In this document: positions 1 to 6,875 of the stretch, piece by piece
Numbering within the stretch: the stretch's first letter is position 1
How the letters are laid out: the number at the start of each line of letters is the position of its first letter
Source of the DNA: M55B120 sp964426155
Lineage (GTDB): Bacteria; Actinomycetota; Humimicrobiia; Humimicrobiales; Humimicrobiaceae
Assembly: GCA_964426155.1 (NCBI GenBank)
Contig: CAYROY010000057.1
Coordinates: 1 to 14,625, forward strand
Direction: 5' to 3'
Length of the DNA stretch: 14,625 nt
Made by a program: the position numbers and the translations under genes
Notes under the pieces: generated by a model
Seen by the model: only the letters and a program-made list of their open reading frames with translations
Database searches by the model: none
Told to the model about the DNA's origin: nothing

Positions 1-1729
1 GTGAGTCCATTCCCAGGTCCTTCTCCAGTGATGCCTCGCCGCCCTTTTTGCCCCTGGTCTTTTTTATCTTCTGTACTATACTGAATATATCTTTTTCTCC
101 TCCTTCTTTCTCCGCTGGCCTTATTTTTTTATCCTTTGTCGATTCCTGAAGTTTTTCCAGTATCTCTCTTTTTTTTATATTCATAGTAGAAGTCCTTGGG
201 AAATCTCTGCCTTCCCATATCAGGTAATCATCCACCCTCTGATCCACATTGAGTTCTAAATTTACTGTGTCAACTATCTCATCGACCCTTTTCTTACTAA
301 TATTCCTGTTTTTTAAAAGAAGTACTGCTATTATCTGTTTTCTTCCGTCACTTTCCATGCCAAAAATAGCACAATCTTTTACTTCTTCCTGTTTTCTAAA
401 TTTTTTTGCAATATCTGAAGGGTAGATATTTACTCCGCTTTCCTTGACGATCATATCGTCCTTCCTACCCTTTATAAACACATTCCCTTCTTCATCTACT
501 TCTACTGCATCACCTGTTTTGAACCATCCCTCCCTGAAATAATGCCTTGTCTTTTCTTCATCTTTATAATATCCCGGGGTCACGCTGCTACCTCTTACAT
601 AAAGCTCGCCATTCTCTATTTTTACATTCTCCGAGTCAAGAAAGCTGCCGACGGAACCAGCCTTATTCCTGCTCGGATCAAATACTGCCAGAAGTGGTGC
701 AGTTTCGGTCAACCCGTAACCCTGGAAAAAACCAAATGCCATAGTACGGTAAAATTCATCTACTTCCTCTTTAATATGAGCACCTCCAGATATTATTCCC
801 AGAAAGTTAAGGCCGATTTTTATATGAAATGGCAAAAATCTTATATATCTTATCCACCATCTTTTCTTTTTATATTTTTCATATATCTTCCTGAATCTTT
901 CTAAATGAAGGCCGTAAACATCTATTATATGGTCTTTTAAAACTTTTAGTTGTTGCGGAAGTGCTGCCAGAGCTATAATCTTATTATGTTTTATTGACCT
1001 TAAGATATCCTGAGGTGTTTTGTTTAAAGGGAAAAATACTGATAAATCGATAGATACAGGGATAAAAAGGCCCGCGACCTGTCCATACATGTGAGATAAG
1101 GGTACTACAGACAGAAGCCTGGACCCCGGTATAATCTTTAAAAATTTTTTCCATTTGGATATTACGGGCAGAGCCATCCTTAGATTTGACTGGATATTCT
1201 CAAATGTCAGGGTCACCCCCTTGGGAGCTGAAGTGGTCCCGGAAGTATATACTATTTCCACAATATCTTCCTTTTTAATGCTGACTTCTGTGTAATCGAA
1301 TTCCTCAAGTGATACGATCTTTTCCTCAATATCTTCTATGTAAGAATATCCGGAACCGGATCTTTCTGTTACTACTTTTTCATCTTCAGGATAATCTTTT
1401 GATATTATCACCATTGACGGCTCCACATCATACACCACCATATTTAAAAATTTTTGATCCGATCTTGTGTCAATGGGAACGACAGGTTTACCTGACATGA
1501 TACACCCCAGAAATACGATTATCCATTCCGGATTGCTGCCCGCCTTAAGGATTACCCTGTCACCTTTTTTTAGTCCATTTGATTCAAGATAGGAAGAAAA
1601 TTTTAGCGAAAGAGATAAAACTTTATCAAAGGTCCATTTCCAGGTTCTGTATCTGTCCTGATAAAAAAAATAGCTTCTTCTGTTTTTAAGGTTATTATAG
1701 AAAAAATCTCTCAGGTCCAGCTCTCCCAT
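1..1729 (-). CDS. Acyl-CoA/acyl-ACP synthetase (AMP-binding) fused to a carrier-protein domain, 3' end cut by window edge
   Basis: Member of the ANL adenylating superfamily, which activates a carboxylic (probably fatty) acid with ATP and passes it to a thiol. The minus-strand frame is open from ATG 1729 to the left edge (576 codons seen). GGAGG lies 6 nt before the ATG. Visible core motifs: the P-loop YTSGTTSAPKG near residues 161-171, GYGLTE at 337-342, GWFKTGD at 401-407, and GRKDDMIVKESGVNIYP just after it. The A10 region (about 510-521) reads PRTSTMNIKKRE, so the position normally held by the catalytic lysine is Asn. After the synthetase comes a charged linker, then SLEKDLGMDS, the typical start of an acyl-carrier-protein helix II, with Ser576 as the candidate phosphopantetheine site at the very edge. 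Synthetase-ACP fusions, sometimes also with a PlsC-type acyltransferase, are known; the rest lies outside the window. It is transcribed away from rpiB. Substrate is not deducible. Confidence 0.93.
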   Translation of the reverse strand, partial: MGELDLRDFFYNNLKNRRSYFFYQDRYRTWKWTFDKVLSLSLKFSSYLESNGLKKGDRVILKAGSNPEWIIVFLGCIMSGKPVVPIDTRSDQKFLNMVVYDVEPSMVIISKDYPEDEKVVTERSGSGYSYIEDIEEKIVSLEEFDYTEVSIKKEDIVEIVYTSGTTSAPKGVTLTFENIQSNLRMALPVISKWKKFLKIIPGSRLLSVVPLSHMYGQVAGLFIPVSIDLSVFFPLNKTPQDILRSIKHNKIIALAALPQQLKVLKDHIIDVYGLHLERFRKIYEKYKKKRWWIRYIRFLPFHIKIGLNFLGIISGGAHIKEEVDEFYRTMAFGFFQGYGLTETAPLLAVFDPSRNKAGSVGSFLDSENVKIENGELYVRGSSVTPGYYKDEEKTRHYFREGWFKTGDAVEVDEEGNVFIKGRKDDMIVKESGVNIYPSDIAKKFRKQEEVKDCAIFGMESDGRKQIIAVLLLKNRNISKKRVDEIVDTVNLELNVDQRVDDYLIWEGRDFPRTSTMNIKKREILEKLQESTKDKKIRPAEKEGGEKDIFSIVQKIKKTRGKKGGEASLEKDLGMDS

Positions 1730-1917
1730 CGGTTTCCTCCATAAAAAACATTATTAATATTATTATATAATTTAAAAACAAATCTTTTAATTTAACAGTT
1801 CTTAGTAAATTAAATTACCTGACTTATCAAAATTGAAATTACTGATGTATAATCTATTTAAAGATTAAGGTTATTTAAAAACAAAAATTAGAAATATCAT
1901 TTCTTTTCACGCTTCAA

Positions 1918-1951
1918 ACAGTTATGATAGGAATTTTCTATAATAAACTGT
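1918..1951. repeat. Imperfect 13-bp inverted repeat upstream of the synthetase gene
   Basis: The arms ACAGTTATGATAG (1918-1930) and CTATAATAAACTGT (1938-1951) pair around a 7-nt loop with one bulge and one mismatch. It sits about 190 bp upstream of the synthetase start and 65 bp upstream of the larger structured region. It has no T-run on the plus strand; on the minus strand a run of T precedes it rather than follows it. An operator or a mobile-element scar is as likely as an RNA hairpin. Confidence 0.35.
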
Positions 1952-2015
1952 AAAAAAGTACAGGAAAAAACTGCCTATAAGTAAGTTTTATTTTTTTATT
2001 TTTTGGTTTAATATT

Positions 2016-2021
2016 TATAAT
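2016..2021 (+). promoter_or_regulatory. Possible -10 element for the structured transcript
   Basis: A perfect TATAAT lies just upstream of the structured region and would start transcription near 2028. The matching -35 position (about 1993-1998) is only a T-rich stretch, and TATAAT-like strings are common in DNA this AT-rich. The support is mainly positional. Confidence 0.25.
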
Positions 2022-2142
2022 TGTTCTTAAAAAGCGGTGGGGTTTTCTTTTAGACAATTGAAATTTTATCTCCGAAAGGATTTAAAGAGTAATTTTGATT
2101 TAAAAGAAAAAATAATAGCCCCGATAAAAGCATTAAGAACAA
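2021..2142 (+). ncRNA. Candidate structured RNA: nested long hairpin with GAAA tetraloop
   Basis: Four pairing blocks nest in order. TTGTTCTTAA (2021-2030) is the exact reverse complement of TTAAGAACAA (2133-2142). GGGG (2039-2042) faces CCCC (2119-2122). TTTTCTTTTA (2043-2052) exactly complements TAAAAGAAAA (2101-2110). AATTGAAATT (2056-2065) pairs with AATTTTGATT (2091-2100) if G-U pairs are allowed. The top is TCC-GAAA-GGA (2071-2080). Nothing suggests coding. It could be the 5' part of a regulatory leader for the genes from 2235 onward, a free-standing sRNA of about 185 nt ending at the U-run near 2214, or a DNA palindrome of mobile origin. The strand is chosen because a terminator-like hairpin and an RBS follow on plus. 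I could not match it to any riboswitch or 6S RNA consensus that I know. Confidence 0.45.
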
Positions 2143-2143
2143 G

Positions 2144-2214
2144 CCCTGAGATGTCCGGTAGCCTAAGGCATAAGCTATGGTGAAAGATAACTCAGGGTAT
2201 TTTATTGTTTTTTT
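2144..2214 (+). terminator. Stem-loop with U-run: intrinsic terminator or attenuator
   Basis: CCCTGAG (2144-2150) is exactly complementary to CTCAGGG (2191-2197), followed by TATTTTATTG and seven T (2208-2214). Inside, CCGGTAGC (2155-2162) pairs with GCTATGG (2174-2180) with one bulged G. The large internal loop contains GTGAAAGATAA, so this is more elaborate than a plain terminator. It lies 20 bp before an RBS-led ORF, which suits transcription attenuation of 2235-2816 or the 3' end of an sRNA. Confidence 0.5.
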
Positions 2215-2234
2215 AGATAAAGAGGAGATTAAAA

Positions 2235-2333
2235 ATGGGTGTAAATATTTTTGGATACAATATTGAAAAATCTAACAGGTGGATAAAGGAATTTATAGAG
2301 ATTACCTATCCATGGTTAGGAAAGCGAAAATAA
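2235..2333 (+). CDS. Small 32-residue protein or leader ORF upstream of rpiB, function unknown
   Basis: ATG 2235 is preceded by AGAGGAG with a 7-nt spacer, as good an RBS as any in the window. The product begins MGVNIFGYNIEKSNRWIKEF and ends in GKRK. It is short, with aromatic and charged residues and no signal peptide. The IEKSNRWIKEFIE stretch faintly recalls the start of DUF2267-type proteins, so it may be the surviving N-terminus of a longer gene. That resemblance is weak. It stops 51 bp before rpiB, in the same direction and directly after the attenuator-like hairpin, so it may be co-transcribed with rpiB or act as a leader peptide. Confidence 0.4.
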   Translation: MGVNIFGYNIEKSNRWIKEFIEITYPWLGKRK

Positions 2334-2384
2334 AACTTATATTGCATTAAGGTCTAATCTTTAGAGATTAAAGGATAGGTGGCT

Positions 2385-2816
2385 ATGGAAATAGAGAAAA
2401 TAATCTATATTGGTGCAGATCATGCAGGATTTAAATTAAAAAAATATCTTTCCGAAACAGGATTCTACCCTGCAGACCTTGGAAATGAAAAATATGAACC
2501 TGGTGATGATTATCCTGATTACGCTTTCAGGGTAGCCAGAAAAGTTTCGGAAACATGCAGCAGGGGGATAATTATTTGTGACAGTGGAGTGGGGGTTTGT
2601 ATAGCTGCAAATAAGGTTAAGGGAATAAGGGCAGTAAATGCCCCGAGTCGACTTATTGCCCGTATGTCAAGGGAACACAATAATACTAATATACTCTGCC
2701 TGGGTCAGGACTATATAAAACCGCTTAAAGCCAGAAAAATTGTCAAAACATGGCTAGAAACAAAATTCAGCCCCGACGAAAGACATCACAGAAGAGTAAA
2801 AAAATTAGATTCTTAA
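2385..2816 (+). CDS. rpiB: RpiB-family sugar-phosphate isomerase (ribose 5-phosphate isomerase B type)
   Basis: RpiB interconverts ribose 5-phosphate and ribulose 5-phosphate in the cytoplasmic pentose phosphate pathway; close relatives (LacA/B) isomerise galactose or allose 6-phosphate. At 143 residues the length is normal. Visible features: GADHAG (residues 10-15, with Asp12 and His13), DYPDYA (42-47), the catalytic-cysteine loop IICDSGVGVCIAANKVKGIRA with Cys65, His98 in SREHNNTN, and a C-terminal HHRRV. The loop reads C-D-S-G where most members have C-G-T-G, which may shift substrate preference. ATG 2385 is preferred because AAGGAT lies 8 nt upstream; a GTG at 2379 is in frame but too close to it. 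Without other sugar genes nearby, the exact sugar phosphate is unproven. Confidence 0.9.
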   Translation: MEIEKIIYIGADHAGFKLKKYLSETGFYPADLGNEKYEPGDDYPDYAFRVARKVSETCSRGIIICDSGVGVCIAANKVKGIRAVNAPSRLIARMSREHNNTNILCLGQDYIKPLKARKIVKTWLETKFSPDERHHRRVKKLDS

Positions 2817-2820
2817 AATT

Positions 2821-2839
2821 TAGATAATTATATTATCTA
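2821..2839. repeat. Perfect AT-only inverted repeat between convergent genes
   Basis: TAGATAAT-TAT-ATTATCTA forms an 8-bp perfect dyad five bases after the rpiB stop, between rpiB (plus) and the superoxide reductase gene (minus). It contains only two G-C pairs and no T-run follows, so it would be a weak terminator at best. Confidence 0.3.
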
Positions 2840-2947
2840 TATCCGGGAAAACCTGCACATCACAGTTAAAATATAATCTTTAAGAAACCAGAAATTAATA
2901 TCTGCTTTACAGTCAATATATCAAAAATTTCTTATATATCTTTCTCT

Positions 2948-3343
2948 TTATTTCACATCCAACTTTTTTGAGCTTTCCCAGAGTCCATGGATATTACAGT
3001 ATGAAGCAGCAAGTAGTGTGCCTGATTTTTCTGTTTTAAATTCCAGAGTGCCGGAATGATTTGTATACACTGTACTTGTATCTGCACCACTGGTCGAGCT
3101 TCCATGCGCTGCAAAGATTATATCGCCAATCTGAATAGGGTTTTTTTCTCCATCAGGTAGAAAGAAAAGTGATATCCATCTTATATGGTGCTGGGTTGTA
3201 TTGGGATGCTCCACTTCCTTACCCACACTAACATTGACCTTAAAAATCTTTCCCTTTGAGACACTTTCCGGCGCATCTATCACAGGGACATGCTTTTCCA
3301 TTTTGTAATCATCTGTCTGAATTGTCTTTGCAAATTCGTTCAT
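2948..3343 (-). CDS. Superoxide reductase, class II (neelaredoxin-type desulfoferrodoxin)
   Basis: Reduces superoxide to hydrogen peroxide without making oxygen, a cytoplasmic defence typical of anaerobes, with electrons usually supplied by rubredoxin. All ligands of the catalytic His4-Cys iron site are present: His18 in MEKHVPVI, His46 and His52 in EHPNTTQHH, and Cys116 and His119 in SYCNIHGLW. Glu16-Lys17 match the flexible EK loop that works in catalysis. The N-terminal rubredoxin-like Cys4 site of class I enzymes is absent, and 131 residues fits class II. The start is supported by AAGGAG 7 nt upstream. It follows the kor operon on the same strand but is separated by about 115 bp of AT-rich DNA, so it probably has its own promoter. 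Oxygen-sensitive ferredoxin oxidoreductase upstream makes functional sense. Confidence 0.95.
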   Translation of the reverse strand: MNEFAKTIQTDDYKMEKHVPVIDAPESVSKGKIFKVNVSVGKEVEHPNTTQHHIRWISLFFLPDGEKNPIQIGDIIFAAHGSSTSGADTSTVYTNHSGTLEFKTEKSGTLLAASYCNIHGLWESSKKLDVK

Positions 3344-3436
3344 TATCTTCTCCTTTTCTCTTTTTTATATCTATAAATATTTTAAAAGATCCCCCTTTGG
3401 GTCTATTCCATATTCATACTTCAATTTATCAACTAA

Positions 3437-3454
3437 TTATTTTTTTAAAAATAA
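3437..3454. repeat. AT-only inverted repeat after the kor operon
   Basis: TTATTTTT-TT-AAAAATAA lies just beyond the stop codon of the last kor-operon gene. It could weakly slow transcription, but with no G-C pairs it is poor evidence for a terminator. Confidence 0.2.
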
Positions 3455-3457
3455 GTC

Positions 3458-3823
3458 TTAAATGTAAATTTTTTCTTTTTTACGTCTGGTTATCTTTATT
3501 AAGTTTTCTATTACTGCCGGTGAATCATTGGGTATATATTCATCTGTTATGAGTTTTTTATTTTCTATAACCCTATTACTACCAATTATTATAATATTTA
3601 TCTCTGGATGCTCATGATAAATATGATGCATTGTTTTTTCATATTCATCTGAGAAATCCTCAGACACAATAATCATATCTGGGGTATTATGATCTATAAG
3701 ATCCTGTAGTTCTTTTGTATTTGTGACTCCATAAACTGAACCTATCTCCTCTATTTCTATCTCAAGGAGACATTTAATAGAATTTACTAGATCTTTTCTT
3801 ATACTCGCTATAATAATATTCAT
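3458..3823 (-). CDS. Degenerate (phosphorylation-free) receiver-like protein in the kor operon
   Basis: A 121-residue protein with the alternating hydrophobic pattern of a CheY-like receiver domain but with its active site replaced. The N-terminal acidic pair is missing (MNIIIASIRKDL where ILIVDDD is expected). The strand carrying the phospho-acceptor reads PDMIIVSEDF, putting Ser in place of Asp. The conserved lysine region reads EYIPNDSP, with Asn at the Lys position. The rest fits: HPEINIIIIGS for the fourth strand and a basic C-terminal helix. It begins 18 nt after the korB stop with no clear RBS, which suggests translation by coupling or reinitiation. It probably cannot be phosphorylated and may bind a partner or ligand. 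No output domain is present. The receiver assignment is by pattern only. Confidence 0.6.
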   Translation of the reverse strand: MNIIIASIRKDLVNSIKCLLEIEIEEIGSVYGVTNTKELQDLIDHNTPDMIIVSEDFSDEYEKTMHHIYHEHPEINIIIIGSNRVIENKKLITDEYIPNDSPAVIENLIKITRRKKEKIYI

Positions 3824-3841
3824 ATGATGAGTTAATTTTTT

Positions 3842-4720
3842 TTAATAATAGTTTTTCAATAAATCACTGATATCAATATCTTTTAAAACATGCTCTACCA
3901 AAGGTTTTCTCTTTATTTGATGCAGGCCATCTTCATATATAGGTCTTTCAACCTGATAGAATACTCCTACCGGAAGCTTGTCCTCCTCTAATGATTTAGC
4001 AATGGCTGAAATCAGGTTTCTTCTATCATATCCTTTTTCATTTTCCAATTTATAAATTATTTTCCTGTATGAGCTATAGGTATTATGACGGTTAAAGGTA
4101 ACGCAGGGTTGAAGGACGTCAATAAAAGAAAACCCTCTGTGGTTCAAAGCCTGTATTATAATCTCCGTAAGATGTATAGTATCTCCTGCGAACCCCCTGG
4201 CTACAAACGTAGCTCCTGATGCCAGGGCCAGAAGAACAGGATTTACAGGTTCCTCTAAAACTCCAGCAGGAGTCGACTTAGTTTTAAAACCCCTTTCGCT
4301 GGTTGGAGAGGTTTGACCGGTAGTAAGTCCGTAAACCCTATTATCATGTATTATATAGGTTATATCCGGGTTCCTTCTTGAGGTGTGAATAAAGTGGTTT
4401 CCTCCGATACCAACGCCATCTCCATCTCCGGCCATTACCATAACCTTTAGCTTATGGTTTGCAATTTTTGCCCCGGTAGCCACTGGAAGAGCCCTCCCAT
4501 GCAGGGCATGGAAAGCATAGGTCTTTATAAAATTTGTTCCATTTCCTGAACATCCGATGCCATACACTATAAGTACCTGGTGGGGATGCAGTTTTAACTC
4601 TACAAACGCCTTCTTTACTGAGTTCCAGATACCAAAATTTCCACATCCCAGACACCAGGTGGGCTTTCTATCTGTATTAAAATCACTGGCTTTTAAATTA
4701 TAGCTATTTGCGGTATTCAT
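3842..4720 (-). CDS. korB: 2-oxoacid:ferredoxin oxidoreductase, beta subunit
   Basis: Thiamine-pyrophosphate subunit of a 2-oxoacid:ferredoxin oxidoreductase, which decarboxylates a 2-oxoacid (probably 2-oxoglutarate) to its CoA thioester and reduces ferredoxin. It can run in reverse when ferredoxin is reduced. Visible: WCLGCGNFG with Cys23 and Cys26, Cys57 in GIGCSGNG, and Cys206 in QPCVTFN, the usual [4Fe-4S] ligands. The TPP/Mg motif GDGDGVGIGGNH spans 98-109, followed by DNRVYGLTTGQTSPTS. The C-terminal part (about 225-292) is the KorB-like extension. Length 292 is typical. The start overlaps the korA stop by 4 nt (ATGA), and AGGG lies 7 nt upstream, so the two are translationally coupled. 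Substrate among the 2-oxoacids is not fixed by these motifs. Confidence 0.94.
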   Translation of the reverse strand: MNTANSYNLKASDFNTDRKPTWCLGCGNFGIWNSVKKAFVELKLHPHQVLIVYGIGCSGNGTNFIKTYAFHALHGRALPVATGAKIANHKLKVMVMAGDGDGVGIGGNHFIHTSRRNPDITYIIHDNRVYGLTTGQTSPTSERGFKTKSTPAGVLEEPVNPVLLALASGATFVARGFAGDTIHLTEIIIQALNHRGFSFIDVLQPCVTFNRHNTYSSYRKIIYKLENEKGYDRRNLISAIAKSLEEDKLPVGVFYQVERPIYEDGLHQIKRKPLVEHVLKDIDISDLLKNYY

Positions 4721-6462
4721 CTCTTATCCCTATTTAGATTATCTATTGCTGAAATTATCTCTTCTGGCAGAAACTGCCTGCCGCTGTATTTTAAAACTTT
4801 ATTCTCAATCTTTTTTCCGGTATACATCATAATAAGCTTCGACAGCTGGGAGGTCTTATTATTCTCAACCACTATGTTTACATTAGCTTTATCCATAAAG
4901 GTTTTTACACTTTCGGAATTAAAGGGGTAAAGATAATTAAAATGGTAGAAATTAACTTTATTGGTTTTTTTATTCAATATCTTGATAGCCTCAAGTATCG
5001 GTCCCTTACAGGATCCCCAGCTCCAGATGGTCGCCTCTGCCTCAGGAGGACCGTACATATTGGGAGGAGGCACTTCTCCTATAAGCTTCTCTATTTTCTT
5101 AAACCTTTTATCCACCATATTCTTTCTGTTCTGGGCACTTTCTTCTGAATAGCCGTACTGGTCATGTTCATCAGTATTTGCAATATGAAGACCCCCTTCA
5201 AGGCCAATTAATGCTCTGGGGGATATTCCATCCCTGGTTATTCTATATCTCTGGTAATTACTATCTAATTTGTCCTTAGCACTTATCAGTTTCCCCCTAT
5301 CGATCCTTACCTCTTTATTATCAAGCTTTGTATAAGAAAAATGTCCCTCTGATAGATACTTATCCAGAAGTATAATTACCGGTATCTGGTATTTTTCAGC
5401 CAGATTGAAAGCAATCCTTGTAAGGTAAAAACACTCCTGGGGATCTCCCGGAGCTATAACCACCCTTATAAATTCCCCATGTGAGGCATGTTTGGCAAAC
5501 AGCATGTCTCCCTGTTCTGTCCATGTAGGTAGGCCCGTAGCAGGAGCAGGCCTCTGACATAATACCATTACCATGGGGGTCTCAGTCATAGCAGCTGCAG
5601 ACAGTCCTTCGTTCATCAGTGAAAAGCCGCCCCCGGAGGTTGCAAGCATCGATCTTACCCCCGCAAAGGATGCCCCCATGGCCATATTTACAACTGCAAT
5701 TTCACTTTCTGCATGCTTTACCACAATATTCATCTCATTTTCTACAGCAGCAAAGGAATGGAGAATGGATGTGGAAGGCGTCATAGGATAAGCTGCGTAA
5801 AATTTACATCCGGCCTTTACCGCTCCTAAAAATGTGGCATCATTTCCTGTAAGAAGTATTTTAGCCTTGTTTGTGACCGGAGGTAGACTTATGGGAACTC
5901 TCTTTAGTTTATCCTTAACAAACTTATAGCCAATCTCAGCAGCTTTTATGTTAAGGTCTATTATCTCTTTGCCCTTATATTTAAAATAGTCTGAAATTGA
6001 TATTTTTAGTGAATTTAAACCTATATTGGTCAAAGCAAAAGAAGCACCCAGGGCAACATTGTTTCGCATGAGTTTTGGAACATCTATACTTTTTGTCAAT
6101 TTAAGCAGCGGAACTTCTAAATAATTTATATCGTTTCTTTTATTTTTAAAATCATTTATTTTAAAATCTTCGCTGTCATAAATAACATAACCTTCCTGAG
6201 ATAATTGACTGTTATGTATTTCAAGTGAATTCCTATCCAGAACGACCAGTATATTGAGGTCATCGGTCAGAGAATAGATCTTACCACTGCCTACCCTGGT
6301 AGTATAAGTGTTGTGGCCTCCCTGTATTAATGAAGGATATTCATTACCATCTATCACATTATATCCTTTCTTTGAAAATGCTTTAGAGAAAATAAGACCG
6401 GTGGACATAATACCAAATCCTGCTGGGCCGCCTATTTTCCAGGTTATTTCTTTTAGATTCAT
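4717..6462 (-). CDS. korA: 2-oxoacid:ferredoxin oxidoreductase, fused gamma-alpha subunit
   Basis: Partner of the beta subunit above; the pair forms a complete two-gene enzyme of the KorAB kind, with no separate delta (ferredoxin) subunit here. Residues 1 to about 190 are the gamma domain, starting IGGPAGFGIMSTG (10-22), with GNEYPSLIQGGHNTY and the LVVLDRNSLE strand. Residues from about 205 are the alpha pyrimidine-binding domain: GNDATFLGAVKAG, the YPMTPSTSIL motif with the conserved catalytic-site Thr, HAESEIAVVNMAMGASFAG, and ATSGGGFSLMNEG. GSCKGPILEAI begins the C-terminal domain. Length 581 matches fused KorA. The fusion and two-gene layout suit 2-oxoglutarate as substrate, but branched-chain or other 2-oxoacids remain possible. 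AAGG about 12 nt before the ATG is a weak RBS. It heads the operon korA-korB-receiver-like gene. Confidence 0.93.
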   Translation of the reverse strand: MNLKEITWKIGGPAGFGIMSTGLIFSKAFSKKGYNVIDGNEYPSLIQGGHNTYTTRVGSGKIYSLTDDLNILVVLDRNSLEIHNSQLSQEGYVIYDSEDFKINDFKNKRNDINYLEVPLLKLTKSIDVPKLMRNNVALGASFALTNIGLNSLKISISDYFKYKGKEIIDLNIKAAEIGYKFVKDKLKRVPISLPPVTNKAKILLTGNDATFLGAVKAGCKFYAAYPMTPSTSILHSFAAVENEMNIVVKHAESEIAVVNMAMGASFAGVRSMLATSGGGFSLMNEGLSAAAMTETPMVMVLCQRPAPATGLPTWTEQGDMLFAKHASHGEFIRVVIAPGDPQECFYLTRIAFNLAEKYQIPVIILLDKYLSEGHFSYTKLDNKEVRIDRGKLISAKDKLDSNYQRYRITRDGISPRALIGLEGGLHIANTDEHDQYGYSEESAQNRKNMVDKRFKKIEKLIGEVPPPNMYGPPEAEATIWSWGSCKGPILEAIKILNKKTNKVNFYHFNYLYPFNSESVKTFMDKANVNIVVENNKTSQLSKLIMMYTGKKIENKVLKYSGRQFLPEEIISAIDNLNRDKR

Positions 6463-6645
6463 AAATTTTTAATTACCTTAATTCTTGTTTCAATATAGAT
6501 AATAGAAGACACTTTAAAATTCTATATAATAAAAACGATAAATGCTTCAGTCTAATTGATAGTCTTTGACTGTAAGATAGTAGAGTCCTATACCGTTATT
6601 TTGTTGAGTGTTTCTATATTTTCTCCAGAGCTTTCTTTATATCTT

Positions 6646-6804
6646 TTAATACCGAATTCCTGGTACGGGGGCCTCAGATAAAAGGTTATTAATAAATCCT
6701 TCAAGATAATACTGTATGAGGGTATCATATATCGATGGTCTTCTGCTTCCTTATACTACAACCGGCTTACCTGATTTAAAGACTACAGTAAAAATATGTT
6801 CGGA
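6646..6804 (-). pseudogene. Possible gene remnant of unknown family
   Basis: On minus, a frame reads EHIFTVVFKSGKPVVV, one TAA stop (6751-6753), then GSRRPSIYDTLIQYYLEGF followed by INNLLSEAPVPGIRY and a stop. The second piece has the balanced composition of a real protein helix-rich segment and continues the first across a single stop. No start codon, RBS or family could be recognised, so this could also be a chance frame. Confidence 0.25.
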
Positions 6805-6851
6805 AATTCTTCAGGCGGATACACTGGGAAAAGGCTATTAAGAAGATAGGA

Positions 6852-6875
6852 AAAACCGTCCAGTGGTACGGTTTT
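6852..6875. repeat. 8-bp perfect hairpin upstream of the sugar dehydrogenase
   Basis: AAAACCGT (6852-6859) and ACGGTTTT (6868-6875) flank an 8-nt loop. The A-run before and T-run within the stem resemble a bidirectional terminator, which could end a minus or plus remnant transcript. As it sits 53 bp upstream of the dehydrogenase start, it could alternatively be an operator. Confidence 0.4.

Noticed and set aside
542..904. A 120-codon plus-strand open frame inside the synthetase gene
   Set aside because: It lies antisense to well-conserved motifs (GYGLTE, GWFKTGD neighbours), has no RBS, and its product is rich in Phe, Ile, Tyr and Ser as antisense frames in AT-rich genes usually are.
1970..1980. 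AAAAACTGCCT shared with 13301-13311
   Set aside because: An 11-base match without extension is expected by chance in an AT-rich window of this size.
2144..2197. SAM-I or TPP riboswitch, suggested by GTGAAAGATAA and CCCTGAGAT strings
   Set aside because: The conserved core blocks of both classes are absent and the helix layout differs; the matches are too short to mean anything.
2021..2214. 6S RNA, suggested by the length of about 185 nt and a long stem
   Set aside because: The 5' and 3' ends do not form the closing stem, and there is no central open bubble like a melted promoter.
3256..3552. A 98-codon plus-strand open frame over the superoxide reductase start region
   Set aside because: It is antisense to the conserved His-Cys iron-site gene and its RBS, with no start signal of its own.
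6716..6841. A 41-codon plus-strand ORF ending LQADTLGKGY
   Set aside because: It has no Shine-Dalgarno sequence and no recognisable family, and it overlaps the more protein-like minus-strand frame.
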